Positions 12,253 through 50,879 of a stretch of 64,000 nt of DNA are shown here, piece after piece; position 1 is the stretch's first letter; each line of letters begins with the position of its first letter. The DNA is from Leptodactylus fallax (lineage: Eukaryota; Chordata; Amphibia; Anura; Leptodactylidae). Location: NCBI GenBank assembly GCA_947044405.1, contig CAMRHE010000068.1:1890501-1954500 (forward strand), read 5' to 3'. The notes under the pieces were generated by a model. The model did no database searches and was not told where the DNA came from. It was given only the letters and a program-made list of their open reading frames with translations. The position numbers and the translations under genes are program-made.

Positions 12253-13541
12253 TTTCCTTCCCAGACCTCCTCCCTCCCTGCCCAGACCTCCGCACTGCCT
12301 GCCCAGACCTCCTCACGCCCTGCCCAGACCTCTGCACTCCCTGCCCAGATCTCTGCACTCCCTGCCCAGATCTCCGCACTCCCTGCCCAGACCTCCGCAC
12401 GGCTTGCCCAGACCTCTGCACTCTCTGCCCAGATCTCTGCACTCCCTGCCCAGACCTCTGCAATCCCTGCCCAGATCTCCACAAGCCCTTCCCAGACCTC
12501 CGCAATCCCTGCCCAGACCTCCGCAATCCCTGCCCATACCTCTGCACTCCCTGCCCAGACCTCTGCACTCTCTGCCCAGATCTCTGCAATCCCTGCCCAG
12601 ACCTCTGCAATCCCTGCCCAGATCTCCACAAGCACTTCCCAGACCTCTGCACTCCCTGACCAGATCTCTGCACTCCCTGCCCAGACTGTTGCACTCCCTG
12701 CCCAAATCTCCGCACTCCCTGCCCAGATCTCCGCACTCCCTGCCCAGACCTCCGCACGGCTTGCCCAGACCTCTGCACTCTCTGCCCAGATCTCTGCAAT
12801 CCCTGCCCAGACCTCTGCAATCCCTGCCCAGATCTCCACAAGCCCTTCCCAGACCTCTGCACTCCCTGCCCAGATCTCTGCACTCCCTGCCCAGACTGTT
12901 GCACTCCCTGCCCAAATCTCCGCACTCCCTGCCCAGATCTCTGCACTCCCTGCCCAGACCTCTGCAATCCCTGCCCAGATCTCCACAAGCCCTTCCCAGA
13001 CCTCTGCAATCCCTGCCCAGACCTCCGCTATCCCTGCCCAGACCTCTGCACTCCCTGCCCAGACCTCTGCACTCCCTGCCCAGACCTCCGCACTCCCTGC
13101 CCAGACCTCCGCACTCCCTGCCCAGATTCTCCGTACTCCCTGCCCAGATTCTCCGCACTCCCTGCCCAGATTCTCCGCACTCCCTGCCCAAATCTCTGCA
13201 CTCCCTGCCCAGATCTCTGCACTCCCTGCCCAGATCTCCACAAGCCCTTCCCAGACCTTTGCACTCCCTGCCCAGACCTCTGCACTCCCTTCCCAGACCT
13301 CCGCACTTCCTGCCCAGACCTCTGCACTCCCTTCCCAGACCTCCGCACTCCCTGCCCAGACCTCCGCACTCCCTGCCCAGACCTCCGCACTCCCTGCCCA
13401 GACCTCTGCACTCCCTGCCCAGATCTCCACACTCCCTGCCCAGACCTCCGCACGCCCAGCCCAAACCCTGCATTCCCTGCCCAGACCTCTGCACTCCCTG
13501 CCCAGATCTCCATCCTCCTTGCCCAGATTTCCAGCCATCCG
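12253..13541. repeat. 21-bp minisatellite, about 61 copies
   Basis: The unit is CCTGCCCAGACCTCTGCACT plus C, with C/T and A/G variants. Because 21 is a multiple of 3, reading frames stay open for hundreds of codons on both strands, with 7-residue periods such as EVWAGSA or SLPRPLH. Nothing apart from the repeat supports a gene. There is no promoter, no splice context and no non-repeat domain. Confidence 0.95.
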
Positions 13542-13549
13542 GAAGGCTC

Positions 13550-13870
13550 ACCAATTAGAGGCTAGCCTGGCACACGTCTAAGGAAACAAAGAACCTGTCA
13601 TTGCACCCATTATACTTGACACAGACATGGCAATGCCCCTGCCCTCCCCCCTGTTATTTGGCTTTGGCATCAAAGCCAACAGTGAACTGCCGGGTGGCAG
13701 GCTCCAATGCCAGTCAGTCAGCGCCTGGGACAGTCCATGTCCTGGAATCCATACTGGTCGAGTTCTCATCCATAACTGGAGCACACAACATTTAATGGTT
13801 TCCTTCCCGAAGGGTGTGCAGACTTTTGCAATATTTATTGTTTTGCTCCAACTAAAAGAAAAAAAATAAA
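13550..13870. other. Low-repeat island, candidate conserved non-coding element
   Basis: This sits between the 21-bp minisatellite and the 97-bp satellite and is free of both. It contains TTATTTGGCTTTGGCATCAA and GTGTGCAGACTTTTGCAATA segments and ends with an AAAAAATAAAG stretch. No coding homology was recognised. Confidence 0.25.
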
Positions 13871-14279
13871 GTAACTCTGCAAATGGTCTGGAATAGAAAG
13901 CAAAATGCTCCTAGGCAGATCTATATGACATCATGACTACAGACTAGAAGGAGACCAGACTGTCTGTAGGTTACCATGAAAGGGGGGTAATAATGTTGTC
14001 TCCTTCATTACTAAGATCTTTAGGTTCTCAGGAGTGATTGTGGAGAAGAAGACACTTACATGTTCAATGTGGTCATGGCCAGTGATAAGGCGCCCTCTAG
14101 CGGCTCAAGGTGTAAAATCTTAGATGTTGGTTTCATGGTCTGAGATGTAATATACAGCATATGGGGGTATATATAGGGGTGTATTAAATATGGCACATGG
14201 TAAGGGTTGGGGTACCTTTTACAGATTTTGCTACTTGCTCTGAAAATTTAACAATTATAGAATTCTTCAGATTACACAT

Positions 14280-15160
14280 AATATCACTCAGGATAAGTAA
14301 TGTAATGTATGTACACAGTGACTGCTCCAGCAGAATAGTGAGTGCAGCTCTGGAGTATAATACAGGATGTAACTCAGGATCAGTACAGGATAAGTAATGT
14401 AATGTATGTACACAGTGACTGTACCGGCAGAATAGTGAGCGCAGCTCTGGAGTATAATACAGGATGTAACTCAGGATCAGTACAGGATAAGTAATGTAAT
14501 GTATGTACACAGTGACTGTACCGGCAGAATAGTGAGCGCAGCTCTGGAGTATAATACAGGATGTAACTCAGGATCAGTACAGGATAAGTAATGTAATGTA
14601 TGTACACAGTGACTGTACCGGCAGAATAGTGAGCGCAGCACTGGAGTATAATACAGGATGTAACTCAGGATCAGTACAGGATAAGTAATGTATGTACACA
14701 GTGACTGCACCAGCAGAATAGTGAGCGCAGCTCTGGAGTATAATACAGGATGTAACTCAGGATCAGTACAGGATAAGTAATGTAATGTATGTACACAGTG
14801 ACTGCACCAGCAGAATAGTGAGCGCAGCTCTGGAGTATAATACAGGATGTAACTCAGGATCAGTACAGGATAAGTAATGTAATGTATGTACACAGTGACT
14901 GTACCAGCAGAATAGTGAGTGCAGCTCTGGAGTATAATACAGGATGTAACTCAGGATCAGTACAGGATAAGTAATGTAATGTATGTACACAGTGACTGTA
15001 CCAGCAGAATAGTGAGTGCAGCTATGGAGTATAATACAGGATGTAACTCAGGATCAGTACAGGATAAGTAATGTAATATATGTACACAGTGACTGCACCA
15101 GCAGAATAGTGAGTGCAGCTATGGAGTATAATACAGGATCAGTACAGGATATGTAATGTA
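14280..15160 (-). repeat. 97-bp satellite array A, minus orientation, about 9 copies
   Basis: Units repeat every 97 bp. Short units occur near 14691 and at the 3' end. Relative to arrays B (16.3 kb) and C (45.5 kb) this array is inverted, so its unit reads TACTTATCCTGTACTGATCC on the minus strand. Copies differ at few positions. The 75-136-codon frames inside it (MYIHYITYPVLILSYILYY...) are repeat artefacts. Confidence 0.95.
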
Positions 15161-15399
15161 ATATAAAATAAAGTAACTTTCTCTATAGACTGACTTTATA
15201 CACTGTAGGTACAGGTAGGTATACAGTGACATCTACTCACAGGTGAATAGGCCATAACCTATACTGTAGTACAATCCTCTACAATGACAGATATGTTTGC
15301 CGGCAGGGTCATGATGAAATAGTTCAGCTCTTGGCAAAATGTGCTGATTCTGACATTCAGTAAATAGTGTAAAATATTGGTTGAAGGTAATATATAATG

Positions 15400-15830
15400 T
15401 CATGTCTTAGATTGAACTATGTGAACAATGCGTGTGGCTGCCCCTTTAATAGGAGCGCTGCTCTTGTCACTCTGAACAATTATATCTGGTATTTGCACAG
15501 GATTAACATTTTACTGCCTGGCTCCCTCGAGACGCTGCGGCTCCTGCCAGGCTCAAGGTGCAGCTTTTGGAGGGACACCTCCAGGTCTTGTAAGTCAACG
15601 GGTTTCCTTACGTGATAACCATCGATAGGCCGGACCTGGCAAGCAGTGAAGGATTTTTTTTTCTTTCAGTAGCATACCTTGAAATGCTGAGACGGAGGAG
15701 ATCAATGTGAATGCGTTTTTTGGCAAAGGGCGAGGATATTGTCTCAGCAGTGTGGGAAAATGTTTAATGCTCCAACATTTCCTTAAAATAAGATTACAAA
15801 GGAACATTATAGGTCATGGAGTGAAAGCTT
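15400..15830. other. Low-repeat island between two inverted satellite arrays
   Basis: About 430 bp without any tandem or dispersed motif, in the 1.1-kb spacer between satellite arrays A and B. It contains CCCCTTTAATAGGAGCGCTG and a GAGACGCTGCGGCTCCTGCC segment. I see no exon. It may be a non-coding element, but this is unproven. Confidence 0.25.
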
Positions 15831-16277
15831 CCATGTTGGGCTGGTACTTCCACGTTGCGCCCATTATACCGCCACCTGACATATTGGTTCCCATGTCACT
15901 CTGGCCAGGGCTTTACTACAACCCCATTACAGCGGTGTTTACTCTCGCCCATTATCACCCTGAAGAATCGTAATGATCAATGGTCAGTAGTACAAAAGAG
16001 ATCAATGACAGAACTATCGGTTATCATCGATTCTGAATGGAAATATCGCCAAACTGGCACAGTATATAGAGGTCTGCACCCAGCCCCATACACTATGGGG
16101 AAAGCAGTTGTCAGACCAGTCCACACCCCCAATTTAGTATTGATGAACTATCCTAAGTGAAGGTATATATAGTCATGTACAACACAATTACTATATACAG
16201 TGACACAGAACATTCTACTGCTGCAATGGCTTTAGTTCTTTTCTGATAAGATAACATGCTGAGCAAAATCAGTGTCA

Positions 16278-17170
16278 AGGTAAGTCACTGTGTACATACA
16301 TTACATTACTTATCCTGTACTGATCCTGAGTTCCATCCTGTATTATACTCCAGAGCTGCGCTCACTATTCTGCTGGTGCAGTCACTGTGTACATACATTA
16401 CATTACTTATCTTGTACTGATCCTGAGTTACATCCTGTATTATACTCCAGAGCTGCGCTCACTATTCTGCTGGTATAGTCACTGTGTATATACATTACAT
16501 TACTTATCCTGTACTGGTCCTGAGTTCCATCCTGTATTATACTCCAGAGCTGCGCTCACTATTCTGCTGGTGCAGTCACTGTGTACATACATTACATTAC
16601 TTATCCTGTACTGATCCTGAGTTCCATCCTGTATTATACTCCAGAGCTGCGCTCACTATTCTGCTGGTACAGTCACTGTGTACATACATTACATTACTGA
16701 TCCTGTACTGATTCTGAGTTCCATCCTGTATTATACTCCAGAGCTGCACTCACTATTCTGCTGGTACAGTCACTGTGTACATACATTACATTACTTATCC
16801 TGTACTGATCCTGAGTTACATCCTGTATTATACTCCAGAGCTGCGCTCACTATTCTGCTGGTACAGTCACTGTGTACATACATTACATTACTTATCCTGT
16901 ACTGATCCTGAGTTACATCCTGTATTATACTCCAGAGCTGCGCTCACTATTCTGCTGGTACAGTCACTGTGTACATACATTACATTACTTATCCTGTACT
17001 GATCCTGAGTTATATCCTGTATTATACTCCAGAGCTGCACTCACTATTCTGCTGGTGCAGACACTGTGTACATACATTACATTACTTATCCTGTACTGAT
17101 CCTGAGTTATATCCTGTATTATACTCCAGAGCTGCACTCACTATTCTGCTGGTGCAGTCACTGTGTACAC
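16278..17170 (+). repeat. 97-bp satellite array B, plus orientation, about 9 copies
   Basis: Same unit as array A but inverted relative to it, with G/A variation in GCTGCGCTCAC versus GCTGCACTCAC and TTCCATCC versus TTACATCC. Together with array A it forms a pair of inverted arms of almost 0.9 kb each around a spacer of about 1.1 kb. Confidence 0.95.
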
Positions 17171-17584
17171 TTCTCTTGCCATTGCAATAGGAATACATGG
17201 CTGTGCCTACATAGCAGATGTGTTAATACTGATCTGAACACTCCCCTAATTGTGGGGGGCACATACTTATAACCCTGGAGCTCATTGCCTGGTGGAAATA
17301 TTTTTCTGTTGACAAGATATTTTCTTTCCTATATTTCTATAAGTTAAATACCATTTCCACTTGTAATGACCGGACTATACGAGCAATGACGGTAAAGAAC
17401 CCAGAGGCGGAATCCTTTGAATATATTCAGCTCTGAAGCTAAAACTTCTACAGCCAAATGATATACAGAAATATGGAACGTGAGAAATGTCATAAAACGT
17501 GATGGATCAAAGACATGTTCTTACCCTTACTATATCTGCAGGTTATGTTGTATCTATTCTATCTTATATCTGTCTGGCTATTGC

Positions 17585-17627
17585 ATATCTATCACATATC
17601 TATCTATCTATCTATCTCATATCTATC

Positions 17628-17661
<34 letters not shown>
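17585..17661. repeat. (CTAT)n microsatellite, interrupted
   Basis: Two CTAT tracts separated by short ATATCTATC interruptions. Confidence 0.9.
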
Positions 17662-17699
17662 GTCGCTGTCAGTGTCTACCCTGGGTAATATCACAAGAC

Positions 17700-18085
17700 T
17701 GTTGCAGTCAGATAGGCGGCGGTCACATCACAGGTCGGTTTTCATCAGGTACCCTGCTGTGACATTACAACTGAGTTTCAGATAGCAAATACGTTATGAC
17801 ATCACACATCAGTATCACTCCGGTGATCTACAATTACATCACAGCTAGCTTAGTCACATAAACTGCTGTGACATCCATCACAAGTGGCTTCTAGTTAGGT
17901 CAACATCCTGCAACTTCTGTGACCTCACAAGCATGTTAAAGAAAGGGGAACTGATGTGACATCACAAGTTGGATTAAGATAGGTAAAAGACTATGACATC
18001 ACAAATCTGTATCACACTGGTAAATCTGCTGTGACATCACTAGAGTATTTTTCCTGCAGGTAACCTGCTATGACATCACTGTCAG
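17700..18085. repeat. Degenerate tandem array with a TGTGACATCAC core
   Basis: TGACATCAC or close variants (TGACATTAC, TTACATCAC, TGACCTCAC) appear about every 30-60 bp, roughly ten times. They sit between poorly conserved spacers with TAGGTAA/ACTGGTAA-like pieces. TGACATCA is one transition away from the CRE palindrome TGACGTCA. Confidence 0.7.
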
Positions 18086-18849
18086 GTAAGGTCAGGGGCA
18101 GACACACCATATGTACTGATTTGTGTGCCCAGGGGCCCCCTGTTGTTGGTGTCTAGAATGCGCCATCTGCCAGGCCCCGCCTCCTGCTCTCTATCACACT
18201 AGGTGACCTATCCAGTCTAGAAGCTTTCATTCATCAGAGCTTTGCTGACCCCTAGTGGTCCTATGTGTGATGCCCTTTTTTCATGGGCTGTACAGTCAGG
18301 GTCAGGCTGGGGGTTCCTTGGGCCCCTAAACCGAAAATGGAAGAATATGAAAAACATCCAAAAACACCAGGATACAAACTGGACCAAAAAAGTGAAGTGC
18401 CTAATATATCGATCCATTTGACCTGTATTTCAAGCTAAAGTAAAATTTGCACTTTTTAGTAAATGTGGCGCATGCGGACCTCAGGCAAGCAACAATTTTT
18501 CTATGCGCAATGTAGTCTAATCTATGTTTCCATGGAGACCACACCCACCAGTCACCTTCCAATTCAAATGTAACAAGTTAAACTTTTTTTTTAAAAAGCC
18601 AAAATTGATACATTGATATATAATTTTCAAAAAGGGTCCAGTAAATGGGGCGTGGCTAAGAAATTCAAAATTTTTTGGGCTCCAAAGACTGGTGTACTGG
18701 AGTGTCTAAATTTATCCCGCCACATGCACCACTTTCAAAAAATTTCGCACAATTTGCACCAATGTTGCAGTCCTGTAGAGACTTCATGGGGTACATTTAT
18801 TATTCCTTGTATGCAAGTTTTCTGGTTTTGCGGCAAAAATTTGAGCCAC

Positions 18850-19375
18850 TTTCCTAAAAAGAGGGTGTGGTGAAGGCGTTTAGGGGGCGTTGCCATTGGC
18901 CCCACCAGATTTATCATCATTGATACCGCAAATCTACACAAGATGCTGTAGATTTTCCCTGCAGGTGCACGGTCTGGTGGAGGATGTGCCTCATTCATGG
19001 GGAGGTGCACCCTCTGCACCACTTACCTAAAAAGAGGGCATGGTGAAGGCGTTCAGGGGCGCGTTGCCATTGCCCCCCCCCCCCCAAATTTTTCTTCATT
19101 TATACCTGAAATCTACATGATGCTGTAGATTTCACCTGCAGGTGCATGGTCTGGCGGAGGACGTGTCTCATTTATGCGGAGGTGCACCCTCTGCACCACT
19201 TACCTAAAAAGAGAGTGTGGTGAAGGCGTTCAGGGAGTGTTGCCATTGGCTCCCCCAGATTTATCATAATTTATACTATAAATCTACAAGATGCCGTAGA
19301 TTTCCCCTACAGGCGCATGGTCCGGCAGAGGACGTGCCTCATTTATAGGGAGGTGCACCCTCTGCCAGCTCAGAG
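18850..19375. repeat. Tandem repeat of about 175 bp, three copies
   Basis: Copies begin near 18850, 19023 and 19200 with CCTAAAAAGAGGGTGTGGTG and continue through GGTGCATGGTCTGGCGGAGG to GGAGGTGCACCCTCTGCACC. The 18613-18840 region shares the 'aaaaat..gggcgtggctaag' theme and may be a more distant copy. Confidence 0.85.
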
Positions 19376-22300
19376 GTCTGGAATTTTAAAATCTACCCCA
19401 ATATTGCGATCTCTCGCCCCAGGATCTTAACTACCCACAGTGATGCATTAACTAGTGACTATGAACCTGCAAAGTTTCATTAAAAATTGGTGGCGAGCAG
19501 GTGGCGGTGGCGCAGCGGCCGCCGCCAGCATTGATTGAATTACACCCAGGATGGCCGTCTTTTCAGTTTTCACCTAATCTGACTATAATGGCGCGCTTGG
19601 CTCGAGGTGCCGAAGTTTAAAGAACAATCTGCTCCCTTTTTTGGCATTCTGTCCGTCACTTTGATCCGCGCCTTTTCTTCTGCCGTCTTAACACCTTGGA
19701 GCTTTGTTCCGGCTTTCTTCAGTAAAGTCATTGTCCCGGCCTTTTCACGGAAAAAACAGCAATTACAGTAGGTGGGATACAGGACACCGTGCCGTCTAGT
19801 GGCGGCGTAATACAAGAACGCAAACACCGGGGGAGATAACTGTGAAGGTGCAGAAAGGCATTTCAGGGAACATTGTTGGTTACTGTATCGGGTAGAAATT
19901 GTATATAGAGAAGGGCTGGGAGGGGCACAGAAGTCAGTGGGGGGCAGCAGAGATGTTTTGGAAGAGGAATTCCAAGAAGGGGTTGTCCAGGGTAGAGATT
20001 TTTTTTTTTTTTTTTTAAAGAAACAGCGCCACACTCGTCCACAGGTTGTAGGAGGTATTGCACCTTAGCTCCATTGAAGTGAATTAGATCGAGTTGTAAT
20101 ACCACAGCCAACCTTTCGACAGTTGTGGCACTGTTTTTGGAATGATACAGCTAAGTTTTTGGCAAAATGTGTCCCCTCCACCTGGCGTCCTCTAAAACAA
20201 TGACCACCGCCATCAGCAATACATTCTCCCTGCAGAATACTGACCTTTAGGGCACCTTCTTGGCTTTGAGCGCTCAATTCTGGACAAATAACTGAGGCAG
20301 GTGCAAAGGAAATCGCTGCGGCCTGGCACACAATGAAAGTCCCAAAGGTCGCTGCCACTGTTTATGTCCTGGCAGCTGTATACACGGATCTACAAGGAGC
20401 AGGTGAAGATACAATCGCAGGGCCAGGAAGATAAGCCGTACCTGACAGGTGCTCCGAGGTTACCTGAGAGCGTGCACTCTGCACATGCAGGCTAGTCTGT
20501 GCCCCGCCAGACCCATAATGCATTCCTACTTACCTGCATCCTCTCCTTTTTCTGCTGCGTTTCTACAATGTATCGTCATGGTTAAAACAGGTTCTCCTGG
20601 CATTTTATATTGACAGCCTAGTATCTGATCGGTGGGGGTCCGACGCCCAGCACCTCCACTGATCAGCTTTGCCAAATTGTCACTGTAAATATACAGTAGT
20701 CGCAACAGCAAGCGGAAGAATTCATCCTTGGCAGCGTCGCAGTCCCCCATTACACAGGACAGCACGTTGATTTCATTGAACACTATGTAATACTTCATTT
20801 CTCCTGTGGGGGCGCTGTAGGGAAACTGAACACTTGCTGCCAGCTTGTAGTTGATCTCCAGCGATCCCAGACAAAGAGGTACGGTTTCAGTAAACCAAGA
20901 CTGATATAGTTGTAGCCTGCAGACATAAGGACGAGCTGACACCAATCTTTCCGATATACGGTAACACGTCACAATACACAAAAAAAAAAAATTGTTGAAA
21001 ATATTTATTTTTCTTTTCTTTTAAAAATAAAAAGTGCAAAAAGTTAAAGAATTCTCTTCTCCATCCATCTCTGTAACAGTATACAATCATCATGGGAGCC
21101 CTCACTGTGCAATGACTTAGGAGGACACAACATCGACCTCCTCCGGCTTGAACCTCAAATTTTTAAGAAGGGTTAAAAATAAGGAAAGTGTTGAATAAAG
21201 TGCTAAAAATCAAGAACCAAAAAAAAATCTGCTATCTCTTCCCTGGGAATGTATGAATAGAGCTGAAAAACTGGTGTTATTCCTAGTGTGGGGTTCCGCG
21301 GGGGCGGAGCATACCAGGGACTTTTTTTGGGGTGGGGCTTTTTTTCAATCCCTGTTTCAGGCACCGCCCCTAAGGACCTGCACTAAGCATAACCCACTTT
21401 AAGGAACCTTCATATAAAGGGGTTCCATTTTTAGAGGCTAATCCCTATCACAGGGTAGGGGAAAACTTCATAGGGGTCCTAGTGGTCAGACCCCCACCGA
21501 TCCTGAGATCAAAGGTTCGGTTATCCCGTCCTGACTGAGCAGGAGGCCCAGAATGTGTTCTGCCAGTCCATTCATTCAGATAGATCTCCAGCACTCCCAT
21601 AGAGAATATATGGAGTGGCAGGATGCATGCTCGGCCGAGGAATCAGATCCCTGTTCTCGGGATCGGTGAGAGTGGTCGGACCCCCATGATTATGATGTGG
21701 ATAATGTCTAAAGTTGGTAGAAACCCATTGACTTTATTGGAAAAATCTGATTAATAATTCTTGGATGAGTAATGGCCGACTGCCAAGCTGGCTTTCTCTC
21801 TTTCACCTGGTTGCTATGGATATAATTCCCTAGCAACCCAATATAAAAACGTACCAGACTACTTGTCTGTCCGGGAGCCCTTAGCAACCACCCAGTTTTT
21901 CTGTGGCTTTTAATGAGCACTACGCCTGTCCGTGGGTTGTGTCGGTATTACAGCACAGCTCTAATGAAGCTAATGTGACCAAGCCACAATACCACACCCA
22001 TCCTGTGCACAGGTGTGGCGCTGTTTTCAAGGCAGCCATGTTGTACATCGTATTTAAGGCCCAACATGCCCCAATATACGCATTATTAATCAGATTTTTG
22101 TAAAAATATATAAGAGCCGATTCTCTTCCACCAAAGATACGTCTGCAAACTGAATATATGATATTATATATAAAGGGATCATAGTGCACGGTTAGTGCTG
22201 AGGCGTGTGAGCTCTCCCTGCACCCCCGAGAATCCCTTTAATTCCATTAATTGTAGGCAGTAAAACGCTAAAGTATAAAATCTGGAGGATATGACAGAAT

Positions 22301-22690
22301 CTGAATACAAAGACAACCTAAACCATGTAATATGCTCAACCTGATAAAATCTCAGAAAAAAAAAAAAGTAAAAAAAGACAAAAATATTGTTAAAGGGGCA
22401 GTGAGAAATAAGGAAAACATGGCTGTTCTCTTCCAGAAACAGCAGCACTTCTGTTCTCACGTTGCATCTTGTATTGCAGCTCAGCTCCATGGAAGCCAAT
22501 GGGGCTTAGCTGCAATACAACACTTAACCTGTAAACAGGGGTGGCGCCCTTGGGCATTGCAAAGTATCAGTTTAGATCATGAGGCTGCTCATCTCGAAAA
22601 CAGAAAATTGAGTGCCTTCTCCCCATTCACCAGTCCCCATAGATTTTACATTGTTGGCCAATCTGGCAACTAAAATGTAATTTCTATGGC
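19376..22690. other. Gene-free stretch rich in dispersed frog repeats
   Basis: Copies of the 'GCAATACCACACACAACCTG' family lie near 20025-20160, 21940-22035 and 22389-22556. About 20590-20680 carries the 'GATCAGTGG..TCGGACGCC' half of the longer T2-like family. About 21480-21690 is another dispersed repeat with GGTCCGAC-like motifs. Open frames at 19570-20034 and 20526-20981 (minus) overlap these repeats and are not supported as genes. Confidence 0.5.
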
Positions 22691-22694
22691 CAGC

Positions 22695-23007
22695 TTAAAG
22701 GGAGTCTGGCACAAGAACACAGCATATCAAATAAGACCCGCAGATGGATAGGTTAGGGTCACCTGAATCAAACAATGTTTTCCCCTCGTGAATCGCTGCC
22801 TCCGTTGCAAAGATATCGCTGTTGCAAGTTACCTCTAGAGCGCCGCCATTGCTCCAAAGCGCTCATTTGCATATGACAAAAACTGAGATATCTCAGCAAC
22901 GAAGACAGCGATTCACAAGCGGATAACACCATTTGATTCAGGGATCCCTAACCAATCTATCTACGGGACTGGGTTGATATGCTGGGTACTGGAGACACTC
23001 CCTTTAA
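22695..23007. mobile_element. T2-type MITE, 313 bp, complete
   Basis: The ends are TTAAAGGGAGTCTGGCAC and, on the opposite strand, TTAAAGGGAGTGTCTCCAG. The interior is palindrome-rich, with two versions of AGATATC and of AACAATGTT / AACACCATTTGATTCAGG. The terminal TTAA and AAAGGGAG fit the TTAAAGGRR rule of Xenopus T2 elements. Confidence 0.8.
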
Positions 23008-23145
23008 GCCCATACCAGTGTATCCACCTTTTCATTTGGAATCAATGTTACCTTTCACACTAATAGCTCACAAGTATAATTTCTACCACACAGGGATGAT
23101 TGTGCTTCACTGCAAACCCACAATATGTCTGCCTGCCATTATGGA

Positions 23146-23333
23146 TTAAAGGGGTTGTCCAGAATTACAAAAACATGGCTGCCTTCTTGTAAGAACAGCA
23201 CTGTCCATTGGTTGTGTCTGGTATTGCAGCTCCTTTGAGATGAATGGGACAGAGTTGCAGTACCACACACAACCTGAGCACAGGTGTGGCACTGTTTTTG
23301 AAGGAAGCAGCCACACTTTACCAACCCCTCAAA
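23146..23333. mobile_element. Short T2-like MITE
   Basis: Starts TTAAAGGGGTTGTCCAGAAT and runs through TGTCTGGTATTGCAGCTCC and CACACACAACCTGAGCACAG to a decayed AACCCCTCAAAG end. It lies about 190 bp beyond the TPCN2 poly(A) signal. Confidence 0.65.
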
Positions 23334-23518
23334 GTTTCTTCCCAACAAAGTAACAGAATGTATGATGAGTAAATATAAAATCTAACTCTCAGCAGAAATG
23401 TCCTCCTGGGGGTAGGGGGGGGGGGGCCTAAAGTCACATCTTGGTTTGGACCATACAAGAGCAGTCATTGGATCTCGTGTATACCCAGCAGCAGGTTTGG
23501 TTTGGCAGCTTTAAGTGG

Positions 23519-23524
23519 TTTATT
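23519..23524 (-). terminator. TPCN2: TPCN2 poly(A) signal AATAAA
   Basis: AATAAA on the minus strand begins 50 bp past the TPCN2 stop codon (23574-23576). That predicts a very short 3' UTR with cleavage near 23495-23510. The position is sensible, but usage is untested. Confidence 0.6.
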
Positions 23525-23573
23525 CCCGATTGTCCAGATCCACTTATATAAAGTGACCCGTACAGGGCGAGCG

Positions 23574-50438
<26,865 letters not shown>

Positions 50439-50570
50439 CCCGGCCTCCGACCACAGCCGACCACCCCGCAAAACCGGACGATTAATGGGTAAAACTAAAA
50501 TCTAATCGCCAGCAAAGTAAACTCTAAGCGATCGGACTGCCAGAGACACGGAACATGAGACCTGCGCGGT

Positions 50571-50590
50571 GCGTGCCGGGAGTTGTAGTC
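50571..50590 (-). promoter_or_regulatory. ZNF143-type motif, proximal
   Basis: On the minus strand GACTACAACTCCCGGCACGC, a close match to the ZNF143 site ACTACAAYTCCCAGMAKGC. It lies about 135 bp upstream of the TPCN2 start codon, where a TATA-less promoter would be expected. Confidence 0.65.
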
Positions 50591-50630
50591 GGAGCTTACG
50601 CGCAGAGCGCTCTTGTGTGCGGGGCTCTGG

Positions 50631-50650
50631 ACTACAATTCCCAGAAGCGC
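50631..50650 (+). promoter_or_regulatory. ZNF143-type motif, distal, opposite orientation
   Basis: ACTACAATTCCCAGAAGCGC on the plus strand, facing away from the proximal site, with about 40 bp of CpG-containing sequence between them. Paired ZNF143 sites are common at housekeeping and bidirectional promoters. Confidence 0.6.
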
Positions 50651-50671
50651 GGTAACTTGAAGTAAAAAAGC

Positions 50672-50677
50672 TTTATT
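50672..50677 (-). terminator. Possible poly(A) signal of an upstream minus-strand gene
   Basis: AATAAA on the minus strand, followed by GCTTTTTTACTT and then directly by the ZNF143 motif. The sequence 50680-50880 is free of known repeats and could be a 3' UTR. No coding exon for such a gene was seen in the window, so this stays tentative. Confidence 0.25.
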
Positions 50678-50879
50678 GAGAAAAACATAACATTTCTTAA
50701 TAGATGAAGGTGATTGATGGGAATCTTCTGTTCCCTCTTAAAGAATTGGTCACATACATAGAAGCTGTACAACTAGGAAAACATTGGCAATAACATATAT
50801 AATACAGTATATATTTACATTCCTAATGTTTGAGACACTAGAGCATAGACACTAAAGCCATTGGATGAATGAAGACAAT

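Noticed and set aside
12182..13558. Open frames of 161-431 codons on both strands with 7-residue periods
   Set aside because: They come from the 21-bp minisatellite (21 is a multiple of 3). There is no non-repeat domain, splice context or promoter.
20526..20981. 151-codon minus-strand frame considered as a gene
   Set aside because: Its second half is a copy of the dispersed T2-like family (GATCAGTGGAGG, TCGGACCCCCACCGATCAGAT-type). No domain or splice sites were recognised.
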